Below, piece by piece: positions 1 through 5,931 of a stretch of 25,650 nt of DNA (position 1 is the first letter of the stretch; every line of letters begins with the position of its first letter). The stretch is from Amphibiibacter pelophylacis (lineage in GTDB: Bacteria > Pseudomonadota > Gammaproteobacteria > Burkholderiales > Burkholderiaceae_C). The translations under genes and the position numbers were made by a program. Where the stretch lies: assembly GCF_037688875.1 (NCBI RefSeq), contig NZ_JAWDIE010000028.1:1-25650 (forward strand). The letters are read 5' to 3'. The notes under the pieces are model-generated. The model was not told the origin of the DNA. It made no database searches and saw only the letters and a program-made list of their open reading frames with translations.

Positions 1-407
1 ACCACCATGGCCCAGCGGGCTTTGGGCTGGTCTCTGACCGGCTGCAGCGCCGCCTGCACATTGCCTGGGCCAAAGGCATTGCACAGCATCTGTTGCCAGC
101 GCACGATGTCCTGCTTTTCCTGGGGATCCGACGGGTTGGGGTCATCGGTGCAGTTGCGCGTACCTGCCAGCGTCAGGGTATAGCTGCCTGGCGTGTCCAG
201 CGCGGCGCTGTTGATGTGCATGCGCTCGGCGATATAGCCCATGCCCTCGTTCGCACTGCCGAAATCCTGGGCATTGCGCTGCTCGCGCAAAGCGGTGTAT
301 TGCGTCATGGCCACGCCCAGCAGACCGATGCTGAACACCGCAACGGTGATCAGGGCTTCGATCAGGGAGAAGCCCCTTGCTTTGCGTCTGAAAGCAGGAT
401 GTCGCAT
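1..407 (-). CDS. pilV: Type IV pilus minor pseudopilin, PilV-like (partial, cut by left edge)
   Basis: The visible 135 residues begin with a short basic leader followed by RG/FSLIEAL, the prepilin peptidase (PilD) site: cleavage after Gly12, Phe13 as the new N-terminus and Glu at mature position 5. A hydrophobic helix (about residues 13-35) follows, then an ERM/NNxA-type pseudopilin stretch and two cysteines in the globular part. The layout and the position just after a FimT-like gene fit PilV, a minor pilin that helps prime pilus assembly at the inner membrane. The C-terminus lies outside the window. The start is uncertain: ATG at 407 is used here, but an in-frame GTG at 422 overlaps the TGA of the upstream pseudopilin gene (GTGA) and would suggest translational coupling. 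Neither has a good ribosome binding site. PilV is preferred over other minor pilins mainly from gene order. Confidence 0.75.
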   Translation of the reverse strand, partial: MRHPAFRRKARGFSLIEALITVAVFSIGLLGVAMTQYTALREQRNAQDFGSANEGMGYIAERMHINSAALDTPGSYTLTLAGTRNCTDDPNPSDPQEKQDIVRWQQMLCNAFGPGNVQAALQPVRDQPKARWAMV

Positions 408-418
408 GGATGAAGACG

Positions 419-1021
419 TCACAAAATAATTTGGCATTGCCCGGTACTGGTCAGCTTGCTTTGGTTTTCGGGAAATAGCGTGATTAGTCCAGAGGCATAT
501 ATCCGTATGTTGCGGCAGGTGGTTTGTCCAATTATGGCTAAACCCACGTAGGGCTCAACGGGCCGACCTAAACGGTCAAGATCGATACTGCGGCTGGCCG
601 AACCATTGCCGTTCAAGCACACGCTGAGTCCGTCCGGCAAAGGCTGTTGACTGGTTCGTATGATTTTGCCAGCGGCAGTAATCTTCCAACCGTCCGAGAA
701 ATATTTGGGTCCGCAGGTCACAAATTTGTCATTGGCTGTCGCGACTGTTGAGTTACAGCCAGCACTGGTTGCTGGATCCAGATTAGGGCAGATACTGACA
801 TTTCCCCCCCGCGCCAGCGCTTCCGCTTTGGCGTACTGCAGGCTGGCGAAAAGATCGTTACTGAACGAGCGCACCCGGCTGCGATCCAGATAGGTCTGCA
901 GCGAAGGCACGGCAAAAGCCGCCAGGATGCCCAGCAGGGCGATGACGACCAGCACCTCGATCAGGGTGAAGCCGCGCCAGGGGCTGACGGTGCAGGAGTG
1001 TGGAGGGCGGTGGGAGCGCAT
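419..1021 (-). CDS. fimT: Type IV pilus minor pseudopilin, FimT/GspH family
   Basis: This gene encodes a 200-residue protein with a 17-residue leader, a prepilin peptidase site WRG/FTLIEVLVV (Glu22 is mature Glu5) and a hydrophobic helix over about residues 18-40, followed by a globular GspH/FimT-type domain. Six cysteines in the globular part (SIC, GC, TCG, VC, TC, QC) could form disulfides in the periplasm. FimT/FimU-like proteins sit at the tip of type IV pili and are linked to assembly or DNA uptake in related bacteria; the role here is inferred from the family. ATG at 1021 is chosen; a GTG at 1030 would add three residues. The coding region, especially about 430-860, is clearly richer in A+T than its neighbours, as is common for minor pilins. 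The pilV-like gene follows directly, so the two are probably cotranscribed. Confidence 0.82.
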   Translation of the reverse strand: MRSHRPPHSCTVSPWRGFTLIEVLVVIALLGILAAFAVPSLQTYLDRSRVRSFSNDLFASLQYAKAEALARGGNVSICPNLDPATSAGCNSTVATANDKFVTCGPKYFSDGWKITAAGKIIRTSQQPLPDGLSVCLNGNGSASRSIDLDRLGRPVEPYVGLAIIGQTTCRNIRIYASGLITLFPENQSKLTSTGQCQIIL

Positions 1022-1123
1022 GCGCTGCACTGTACGGCAGCGCGGCGCGGCTGTGCAGCGGAAAAGAGCCGTTTGTCGGGCCCATCCGGCCGCTGGTCGG
1101 CGGCGGCTGGGGCGGGGCGGGCG

Positions 1124-2005
1124 TCAGTCGAAGCGGCGTTCGCGCACCCATTTGGTGGCGACCCACTTCTCGCCGGCCAGAACGGGCGTGCCCGCGTGCA
1201 GGCTCAGGCTGGCTGGCGTGGCCTGCGGGTAGCTGAAGAATACGGCGTGGCCCTGCAGCGGCATGACCTCGACCCCCGCGTCCGGAAACACCGTGCTGCC
1301 GCCTGCGGGTGGGCTGTTCAGGTAGATGACGACGGTGGCCAGGCGCTGGCCGCCACGCCGCAGCACGGCGGGGGCGCCCGGCTGGCGCGTGTCGAAGTAG
1401 TCAAAGTGCGGGCGGTATTCGGCGCCGACCCCGTAGCGCAGCACCTGCAGGCCTTCGCCGTTCTCGACGGGCCAGTCCATCAGACGCGCCAGACGCGCTT
1501 CGATGCGCTCGCACAGATCAGTTTCGCCGCGCTGGAAGAACATGCCGTCGCTGGTGCGCGCGTCGTGCACCTGGGCCTCGCCATCGCTGGCCTGCACGGT
1601 CTGCGAGCGGCGCAGGCGGCTGCGCGCCTGGGCGATCAGCTCGTCGCACTCCTGGGCATCCAGCACCTGGCCCAGCACGACGATGCGCGGTGTGTTCCAT
1701 TGGCACAGCACCGGCACGCGCCGGTCGCCGCCGTCCACCCAGGGTTGCCCATGGGCGGGCCTGATGTCGGGGCCGCGCTGCGCGGTGGCTTGTGTGGCTG
1801 CCGGAGCCAGGGCAGCGGGCAGGTCGCCCGCTTGCGGCAGCAGGTGCTGCAGCACCTGGCGCGCCTGGGTGGCGCTCCAGCCGCTGTCCTGCATGGCGCG
1901 CAGCAGCTGGGCGGCGTCGTGTCCGCTCTGGTGCTGGCCCTGCACCCACTGGCGCAGTTCGTCAGAGATCAGGGCCTGGACGGGATCGGTCTGCAGCGGG
2001 TTCAT
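1124..2005 (-). CDS. 2OG-Fe(II) oxygenase, prolyl 4-hydroxylase-like
   Basis: The 293-residue product has the double-stranded beta-helix signature of Fe(II)/2-oxoglutarate dioxygenases of the P4Hc type in its C-terminal half. His200-x-Asp202 in YRPHFDYF and a distal His270 in SLHAG would hold iron, and Lys280 in GEKWVATKW would bind the 2-oxoglutarate carboxylate. GGSTVFPDAG (about 235-244) is also typical. Residues 1-60 form a separate helical module with the pattern LRQWVQ...LLRAMQDSGW...ARQVL that is not part of the catalytic fold. The substrate is unknown; bacterial relatives hydroxylate proline in proteins or act on free amino acids. It starts 15 bp after the end of yaaA, so it is probably the third gene of an lpxC-yaaA unit. 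No strong ribosome binding site precedes the ATG. Confidence 0.85.
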   Translation of the reverse strand: MNPLQTDPVQALISDELRQWVQGQHQSGHDAAQLLRAMQDSGWSATQARQVLQHLLPQAGDLPAALAPAATQATAQRGPDIRPAHGQPWVDGGDRRVPVLCQWNTPRIVVLGQVLDAQECDELIAQARSRLRRSQTVQASDGEAQVHDARTSDGMFFQRGETDLCERIEARLARLMDWPVENGEGLQVLRYGVGAEYRPHFDYFDTRQPGAPAVLRRGGQRLATVVIYLNSPPAGGSTVFPDAGVEVMPLQGHAVFFSYPQATPASLSLHAGTPVLAGEKWVATKWVRERRFD

Positions 2006-2020
2006 GGCAGGACAAAAGAA

Positions 2021-2836
2021 TCAGCCGGGGGTGGCCAGACGGCGGCGGAACACCAGGCGCTCAGCGGTGCTGTCCTGCGGCGCGAGGGCGTAGCCATCCA
2101 GATCGAAATCCAGCAGGTCCGCCACCCGAGTCGCACGGCGGGTGATGGCCCAGCGCGCCATCAGGCCCCGGGCGCGCTTGGCGTAAAAGCTGATGATGCT
2201 GTAGCGGTCTTTGTTCCAGTCTTCGAACTGGCAGTGCACCACGCGGTGGCGCAGATCGGCCGGGCGCGCCGCGCGGAAGTACTCCTGCGAGGCCAGGTTG
2301 ACGATGACGCCGTCGGCCTGTCCAGCGCCCTCCGTGCGGCCGGCCGCCCTGCAGCGCCGGTCGAGTTCGGTGGCGATGCGACCGCCCCAGAAATCGTAGA
2401 GATTGCGCCCGTGCGGCCCGGCCAGCGCCGTGCCCATTTCCAGACGGTAGGGCTGCAGCCAGTCCAGCGGGCGCAGCACGCCGTGCAGGCCGGACAGGAT
2501 GGCCAGGTGCTGCTGCGCCCAGTCCAGATCGTCCGCGCTCAGGGAGCGGGCGTCCAGGCCGTCGTACACATCGCCGTTGAAGGCCAGCACGGCGGGTTTG
2601 CTGTTGCCGGGGCCGAAGCGCGGCCGCCAGGCGGCGTAGCGCGCCACATTGAGCTGCGCCAGCGCGTCCGACAGGTGCATCAGCTGCGCCACCTGCGCGG
2701 GCGAGCGCTCGCGCATCAGGGCGATGAGCTGGCCGGATTCGTCCACCCACTGCGGCCGCGTGGCGCGCTGCAGGATGTCGTCCGGCACCGGGGTGTCGTA
2801 ATCCAGCGCCTTGGCGGGGGAGATGACCAGCAGCAT
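2021..2836 (-). CDS. yaaA: Peroxide stress protein YaaA (DUF328/UPF0246)
   Basis: The 271-residue protein opens with MLLVISPAKALDY, the hallmark N-terminus of the YaaA family, and carries the other conserved blocks: FNGDVYDGL (86-94), ILSGLHGVLRPLD (113-125), NLASQEYF (180-187) and SFYAKRARG (216-224). The length is close to the usual 255-260. In E. coli, YaaA is induced by hydrogen peroxide and limits free intracellular iron, protecting DNA and proteins from Fenton damage; it is cytoplasmic and has been described as DNA-binding. The gene starts 13 bp after lpxC and ends 15 bp before an iron-dependent dioxygenase gene. I see no OxyR site directly upstream, and the tight spacing argues that it depends on transcription from lpxC. 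Confidence 0.93.
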   Translation of the reverse strand: MLLVISPAKALDYDTPVPDDILQRATRPQWVDESGQLIALMRERSPAQVAQLMHLSDALAQLNVARYAAWRPRFGPGNSKPAVLAFNGDVYDGLDARSLSADDLDWAQQHLAILSGLHGVLRPLDWLQPYRLEMGTALAGPHGRNLYDFWGGRIATELDRRCRAAGRTEGAGQADGVIVNLASQEYFRAARPADLRHRVVHCQFEDWNKDRYSIISFYAKRARGLMARWAITRRATRVADLLDFDLDGYALAPQDSTAERLVFRRRLATPG

Positions 2837-2849
2837 CGTCAGCCTGACC

Positions 2850-3794
2850 TTACTGCAGCCGCGTGCCCAGCGAGAAGCCCGGCGGCGCCTGGCGTTCGTC
2901 GTCGAAGTGGATGAACTCGTGGCTGTCCGGGTCGGCCAGCACCTGGCGCAGCAGCTGGTTGTTCAGGCCGTGCCCGCCCTTGTAGGCGCTGTAGTGGCCC
3001 AGAATGGGCCAGCCACCGATGTGCAGATCGCCCATGGCGTCCAGAATCTTGTGCCGCGCGAACTCGTTGGGGTAGCGCAGGCCTTCGCTGTTGAGCACGC
3101 TGCGGTCGCCCACGACCACCGCGTTGTCCATGCTGGCGCCGATCGCCAGGCCCCGGGCACGCAGGGCTTCGACATCCTTGGTGAAACCGAAGGTGCGCGC
3201 GCGGGCGATTTCGCGGATGTAATCGCCGCCGCCCAGATCAAAAAAGGCGGTCTGGCCGGTCTGGCTGACGGCGGGGTGATCGAAGCTGATCTCGAAATCC
3301 AGGGTGTAGCCGTCAAAGGGCTCAAGCTGCGCCCACTTCAGGCTGGGGCCGCTGCCTTCACTGACGCGCACGGGTTTTTTCAGGCGCAGAAAGCGCTTGG
3401 GCGCGTCCTGCACCGCAATACCCGCGCTTTGCAGCAGGAACACGAACGACGCCGCCGAGCCATCCAGGATGGGCACCTCGTCAGCGGTGATGTCCACCCG
3501 CAGGTTGTCCAGACCCAAGCCGCAGCACGCCGACAGGATGTGCTCGATGGTCTGCACCTTGGGCGCGTCGCTGGCGCCTTCGGGAGACACCGTCGAAGCC
3601 ATGCGCGTGTCGCACACGGCCAGCGCGTTGACTGGAATGTCGACCGGCGTGGGCAGATCGACCCGGCGAAACACGATGCCGGTGTTTTCAGGCGCGGGGT
3701 GCAGGGTGATTTCAACGCGCTGGCCGCTGTGCAGCCCCAGGCCCATGGCCCGCGTGATGGACTTCAGGGTGCGTTGGGTGAGCGGCGTGGGCAT
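2850..3794 (-). CDS. lpxC: UDP-3-O-acyl-N-acetylglucosamine deacetylase
   Basis: LpxC is the zinc amidase that removes the acetyl group from UDP-3-O-acyl-GlcNAc, the committed step of lipid A synthesis in the cytoplasm. The 314-residue protein starts with LTQRTLKSITRAMGLGLHSG, the usual LpxC opening. Zinc ligands are visible as His85 (IEHILSA), His248 and Asp252 (ARHKILDAMGD); Glu84 and His275 (KGGHGLNNQ) are the catalytic pair. The frame stays open upstream to 3920, but the extra 42 residues have no family match, so ATG 3794 is the start. In many Burkholderiales lpxC lies directly after ftsZ; here it is divergent from mraZ, at the other end of the dcw cluster. Its promoter must lie in the AT-richer interval before mraZ, where I could not single out clear hexamers. 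Confidence 0.97.
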   Translation of the reverse strand: MPTPLTQRTLKSITRAMGLGLHSGQRVEITLHPAPENTGIVFRRVDLPTPVDIPVNALAVCDTRMASTVSPEGASDAPKVQTIEHILSACCGLGLDNLRVDITADEVPILDGSAASFVFLLQSAGIAVQDAPKRFLRLKKPVRVSEGSGPSLKWAQLEPFDGYTLDFEISFDHPAVSQTGQTAFFDLGGGDYIREIARARTFGFTKDVEALRARGLAIGASMDNAVVVGDRSVLNSEGLRYPNEFARHKILDAMGDLHIGGWPILGHYSAYKGGHGLNNQLLRQVLADPDSHEFIHFDDERQAPPGFSLGTRLQ

Positions 3795-4051
3795 GGTTGA
3801 AACAGACAGAACAACAGATGCGCAATTGTAGCCAGGCCCCCGGTCCCGCGCTGCAGCCAAGCCGGTTCTGCCTTGAACGCGTGCCTCTGCAGACTCGCTG
3901 GATCGACATTTAGCGGACATAAATCACGCATTTCGACCTTAAGAGGCGCTTTTGCTTTGCCCTGTAAGTGCTTATTTCTTAAAGAGCGCGGCGCATTGAA
4001 AAAGATGCGTAAACATTTGATTTTGATGACGAAATTGCCGGGCTTGGGCGG

Positions 4052-4081
4052 TTGACCCATACCATTAAAGTGGGGTAAAGT
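4052..4081 (+). promoter_or_regulatory. Candidate mra promoter (Pmra) for the dcw cluster
   Basis: TTGACC at 4052-4057 is a near-consensus -35 box. Eighteen bases later TAAAGT at 4076-4081 matches four of six positions of a sigma-70 -10 box. The -10 box lies inside the first MraZ repeats, so MraZ binding would block RNA polymerase. Transcription would start near 4088, giving a leader of about 85 nt before mraZ. It is the only good plus-strand promoter I could see ahead of mraZ. The call is from pattern alone. Confidence 0.6.
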
Positions 4082-4116
4082 GTCAGAAAGTGGGGTCGAG
4101 TGGGTTTTTTAGTGGG
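4067..4116 (+). promoter_or_regulatory. MraZ operator: array of 10-bp AAAGTGGGGT repeats
   Basis: Direct repeats are AAAGTGGGGT (4067-4076), AAAGTGTCAG (4077-4086, degenerate), AAAGTGGGGT (4087-4096) and CGAGTGGGTT (4097-4106), with a further GTGGG at 4112-4116. The GTG cores at 4070, 4080, 4090 and 4100 are exactly one helical turn apart; the last is offset by 12. This is the known form of the MraZ box (TGGG repeats with 10 bp periodicity in E. coli; AAAGTG repeats in mollicutes). The array covers the proposed -10 box, so it should mediate autorepression of mraZ and the cluster behind it. Confidence 0.88.
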
Positions 4117-4172
4117 ATTTTCAGGACGCCGGTTCAGTTCGCAAGGACGGCCGCTTCCGCAGCCTGGGTTCA

Positions 4173-4610
4173 ATGATGAAGTGTCGTGGTCCGTCGCAAC
4201 TGACGCTGGATGGCAAGGGGAGATTCTCCATGCCATCGAAGTATCGCGACGTCCTGACAGAGCATAGTCCCAAAGGCCTGGTCATCACCAAGCACCCGCA
4301 CGGCTGCCTGATGGTGTTCCCGGAATGCAACTGGGACGCTTTCGAAGCCAAGATTGACGCCCTGCCTTTTTCGGCCACCGACTCCAAGCGCCTGTTCACG
4401 GGCAGCGCCGACCCGGTCGAGCTCGACAGCGCCTGGCGCATCACGGTTTCGCCCGAGCTGCGCGACTTCGCCGGTCTGAGCAAAGACCTGCGCATGTACG
4501 GCCTGGGCAGCCACTTCGAACTCTGGGACGCCACCCGCTACAGCCTGCGTGAAGCGGCCGCGATGGCTTCGGCGGCCACGCAGCACGTGCTGCAGGATCT
4601 GGTGATCTGA
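4173..4610 (+). CDS. mraZ: Transcriptional regulator MraZ
   Basis: MraZ is the ring-forming DNA-binding repressor of the dcw cluster. The 145-residue protein has two AbrB-like SpoVT domains, each marked by a DxxxR motif: Asp13-Arg17 in LDGKGRFSMP and Asp85-Arg89 in LDSAWRITVSPELRDFAGL. In the second motif the usual glycine before Arg is Trp88, an uncommon change. The start is ATG 4173 (an ATG ATG pair; the second would remove one residue). No good Shine-Dalgarno sequence precedes it, so translation may be modest. Its binding sites lie 57-106 bp upstream, and it is followed 2 bp later by rsmH, which is the canonical order. Confidence 0.95.
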   Translation: MMKCRGPSQLTLDGKGRFSMPSKYRDVLTEHSPKGLVITKHPHGCLMVFPECNWDAFEAKIDALPFSATDSKRLFTGSADPVELDSAWRITVSPELRDFAGLSKDLRMYGLGSHFELWDATRYSLREAAAMASAATQHVLQDLVI

Positions 4611-4612
4611 CC

Positions 4613-5653
4613 ATGGTGGCGAGCGACACCCTGTCCGGCCTGACGCCGGCAATGCCCCCCCTCTGGCGCCACACCACGGTGCTGCTGGACGAGGCTGTCT
4701 CGGCGCTGCTGGGCAGCCCTCTGGCCGATGCGGATGCTGCGCCTGGCTGGGTGGTGGATGGCACGCTGGGCCGGGGGGGGCACACGCGCGAGCTGCTGCA
4801 GCGCCTGCCCGGGCAGATTGGCGTGATCGCGCTCGACCGCGACCCCGAGGCGCTCGCCGCCGTGCGCGCCGACGCGACGCTGCAGCCGCATCTGGCCAGC
4901 GGGCGTTTGCGCCTGGTGCACAGCGCCTTCTCCGGCCTGCCCGAGGCGCTGCGCCAGCAGGGGCTGGCGCCGGGCCAGCTGGCTGGGCTGCTGCTGGATC
5001 TGGGCGTGTCCTCCCCCCAGATTGACGACCCGACGCGGGGCTTCAGCTTCCGCCACGATGGCCCGCTGGACATGCGCATGGACCCCACCCGGGGCGAGAG
5101 CGTGGCCGATTTTCTCCAACGTGCTGATGAGCACACTTTGATCCAGGTGATCCGCGACTATGGCGAAGAACGGTTTGCTCCAGCCATTGCAAAGGCGATT
5201 GTTGCTGGCCAGGCGCGCGGGTCAGTGCCCCGCACCACAGCCCAGCTGTCCGCCCTCGTGGCTGGTGCGGTCAAATCCCGCGAACCGGGCAAAGACCCGG
5301 CCACCCGCACGTTTCAGGCTCTACGGATTCATATCAACGGCGAGCTGGCCGAGCTGGAACGGGTGCTTGATGCGTCGCTGAGCGAGCTGGCGCCCGGCGC
5401 GCGCCTGGCCGTCATCAGCTTCCATTCCCTGGAAGACCGCTGCGTCAAGCAGTTCATCCGCCGCCACAGCCAGGCGGCGGTGGACCGCCGCTCGCCGGCC
5501 TACTGGGCCGGAGCGGCCGACAGCGCGCCGCTGCCGCTGACCGCGCTGGGCCGCACGCTGCCCGGGGCCGACGAGGTCGCGGCCAACCCGCGCTCGCGCT
5601 CCGCCGTGCTGCGCGTGGCCGAGCGCAGCGGCGTGCAGCAGGAGGCGGCATGA
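4613..5653 (+). CDS. rsmH: 16S rRNA (cytosine-1402-N4)-methyltransferase RsmH (MraW)
   Basis: RsmH methylates N4 of C1402 in the decoding centre of 16S rRNA using S-adenosylmethionine. The 346-residue protein carries the SAM-binding motif VDGTLGRGGHT (48-58), the DLGVSSPQID block, FQALRIHINGEL and the C-terminal ISFHSLEDRCVKQF motif, all diagnostic. It is about 30 residues longer than E. coli RsmH; part of the excess is an N-terminal stretch before WRHTTVLLDEAV, and ATG 4652 (Met14) is an alternative start. ATG 4613 is 2 bp after the mraZ stop. The stop codon overlaps the ftsL start (ATGA). Confidence 0.96.
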   Translation: MVASDTLSGLTPAMPPLWRHTTVLLDEAVSALLGSPLADADAAPGWVVDGTLGRGGHTRELLQRLPGQIGVIALDRDPEALAAVRADATLQPHLASGRLRLVHSAFSGLPEALRQQGLAPGQLAGLLLDLGVSSPQIDDPTRGFSFRHDGPLDMRMDPTRGESVADFLQRADEHTLIQVIRDYGEERFAPAIAKAIVAGQARGSVPRTTAQLSALVAGAVKSREPGKDPATRTFQALRIHINGELAELERVLDASLSELAPGARLAVISFHSLEDRCVKQFIRRHSQAAVDRRSPAYWAGAADSAPLPLTALGRTLPGADEVAANPRSRSAVLRVAERSGVQQEAA

Positions 5654-5931
5654 CGCGCAACCTCTTTGTGCTGGCGGTTCTGGTGGGCGCGTCGATGATG
5701 CTGGTCGTCAGCACGCACCGCGCGCGCACCGTGTTTGCCGAGCTGCAGCAGGCCAAGGCCGTGCAGCGCCAGCTCGATGTCCAGTACCGCCGCCTGGAAG
5801 CGGCGCGTCAGCAGCTGTCCAAAAACCTGGCGGTCGAGCGCCTGGCGCAGACCCGTCTGCAGATGCGCGCCGCCACGCCGGAAGTGACCGAATACGTGCG
5901 CCAGACCGCCGCCGCAGGAGCGCGCCCATGA
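5650..5931 (+). CDS. ftsL: Cell division protein FtsL
   Basis: FtsL is a small bitopic divisome protein that pairs with FtsB and FtsQ and helps activate FtsWI. The 93-residue product has a four-residue cytoplasmic start, one transmembrane segment (about 4-20) and a periplasmic coiled-coil region with regular L/V/A spacing (about 28-72). Sequence conservation is low in this family, so the call rests on topology and on its place between rsmH and ftsI. The ATG overlaps the rsmH stop by 4 bp, with AGGAGG at 5640-5645. Confidence 0.93.
   Translation: MTRNLFVLAVLVGASMMLVVSTHRARTVFAELQQAKAVQRQLDVQYRRLEAARQQLSKNLAVERLAQTRLQMRAATPEVTEYVRQTAAAGARP

Larger units (their letters stand above)
3795..4172. 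other. Divergent lpxC/mraZ intergenic regulatory region
   Basis: This 378 bp stretch has no convincing gene. The lpxC-proximal part (about 3795-3900) is GC-rich. From about 3900 to 4070 it turns AT-rich, as expected for promoters. It must hold the lpxC promoter (minus strand) and holds the mra promoter and MraZ operator (plus strand, listed separately). Two imperfect copies of CTTAAGAGGCGC lie 40 bp apart at 3938-3949 and 3978-3989 (second copy CTTAAAGAGCGC). A short plus-strand open frame at 3873-4055 shows no family features and no ribosome binding site, so it is not called. Confidence 0.7.

Noticed and set aside
998..2914. A 638-codon plus-strand open frame opposite the dioxygenase and yaaA genes
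   Set aside because: Antisense to two genes with clear active-site motifs; composition is typical of a shadow frame.
3795..3920. 42-residue N-terminal extension of LpxC
   Set aside because: No family conservation; ATG 3794 gives the canonical LpxC start region.
3873..4055. 60-codon plus-strand open frame before mraZ
   Set aside because: It overlaps the proposed promoter region, lacks a ribosome binding site and shows no protein-like pattern.
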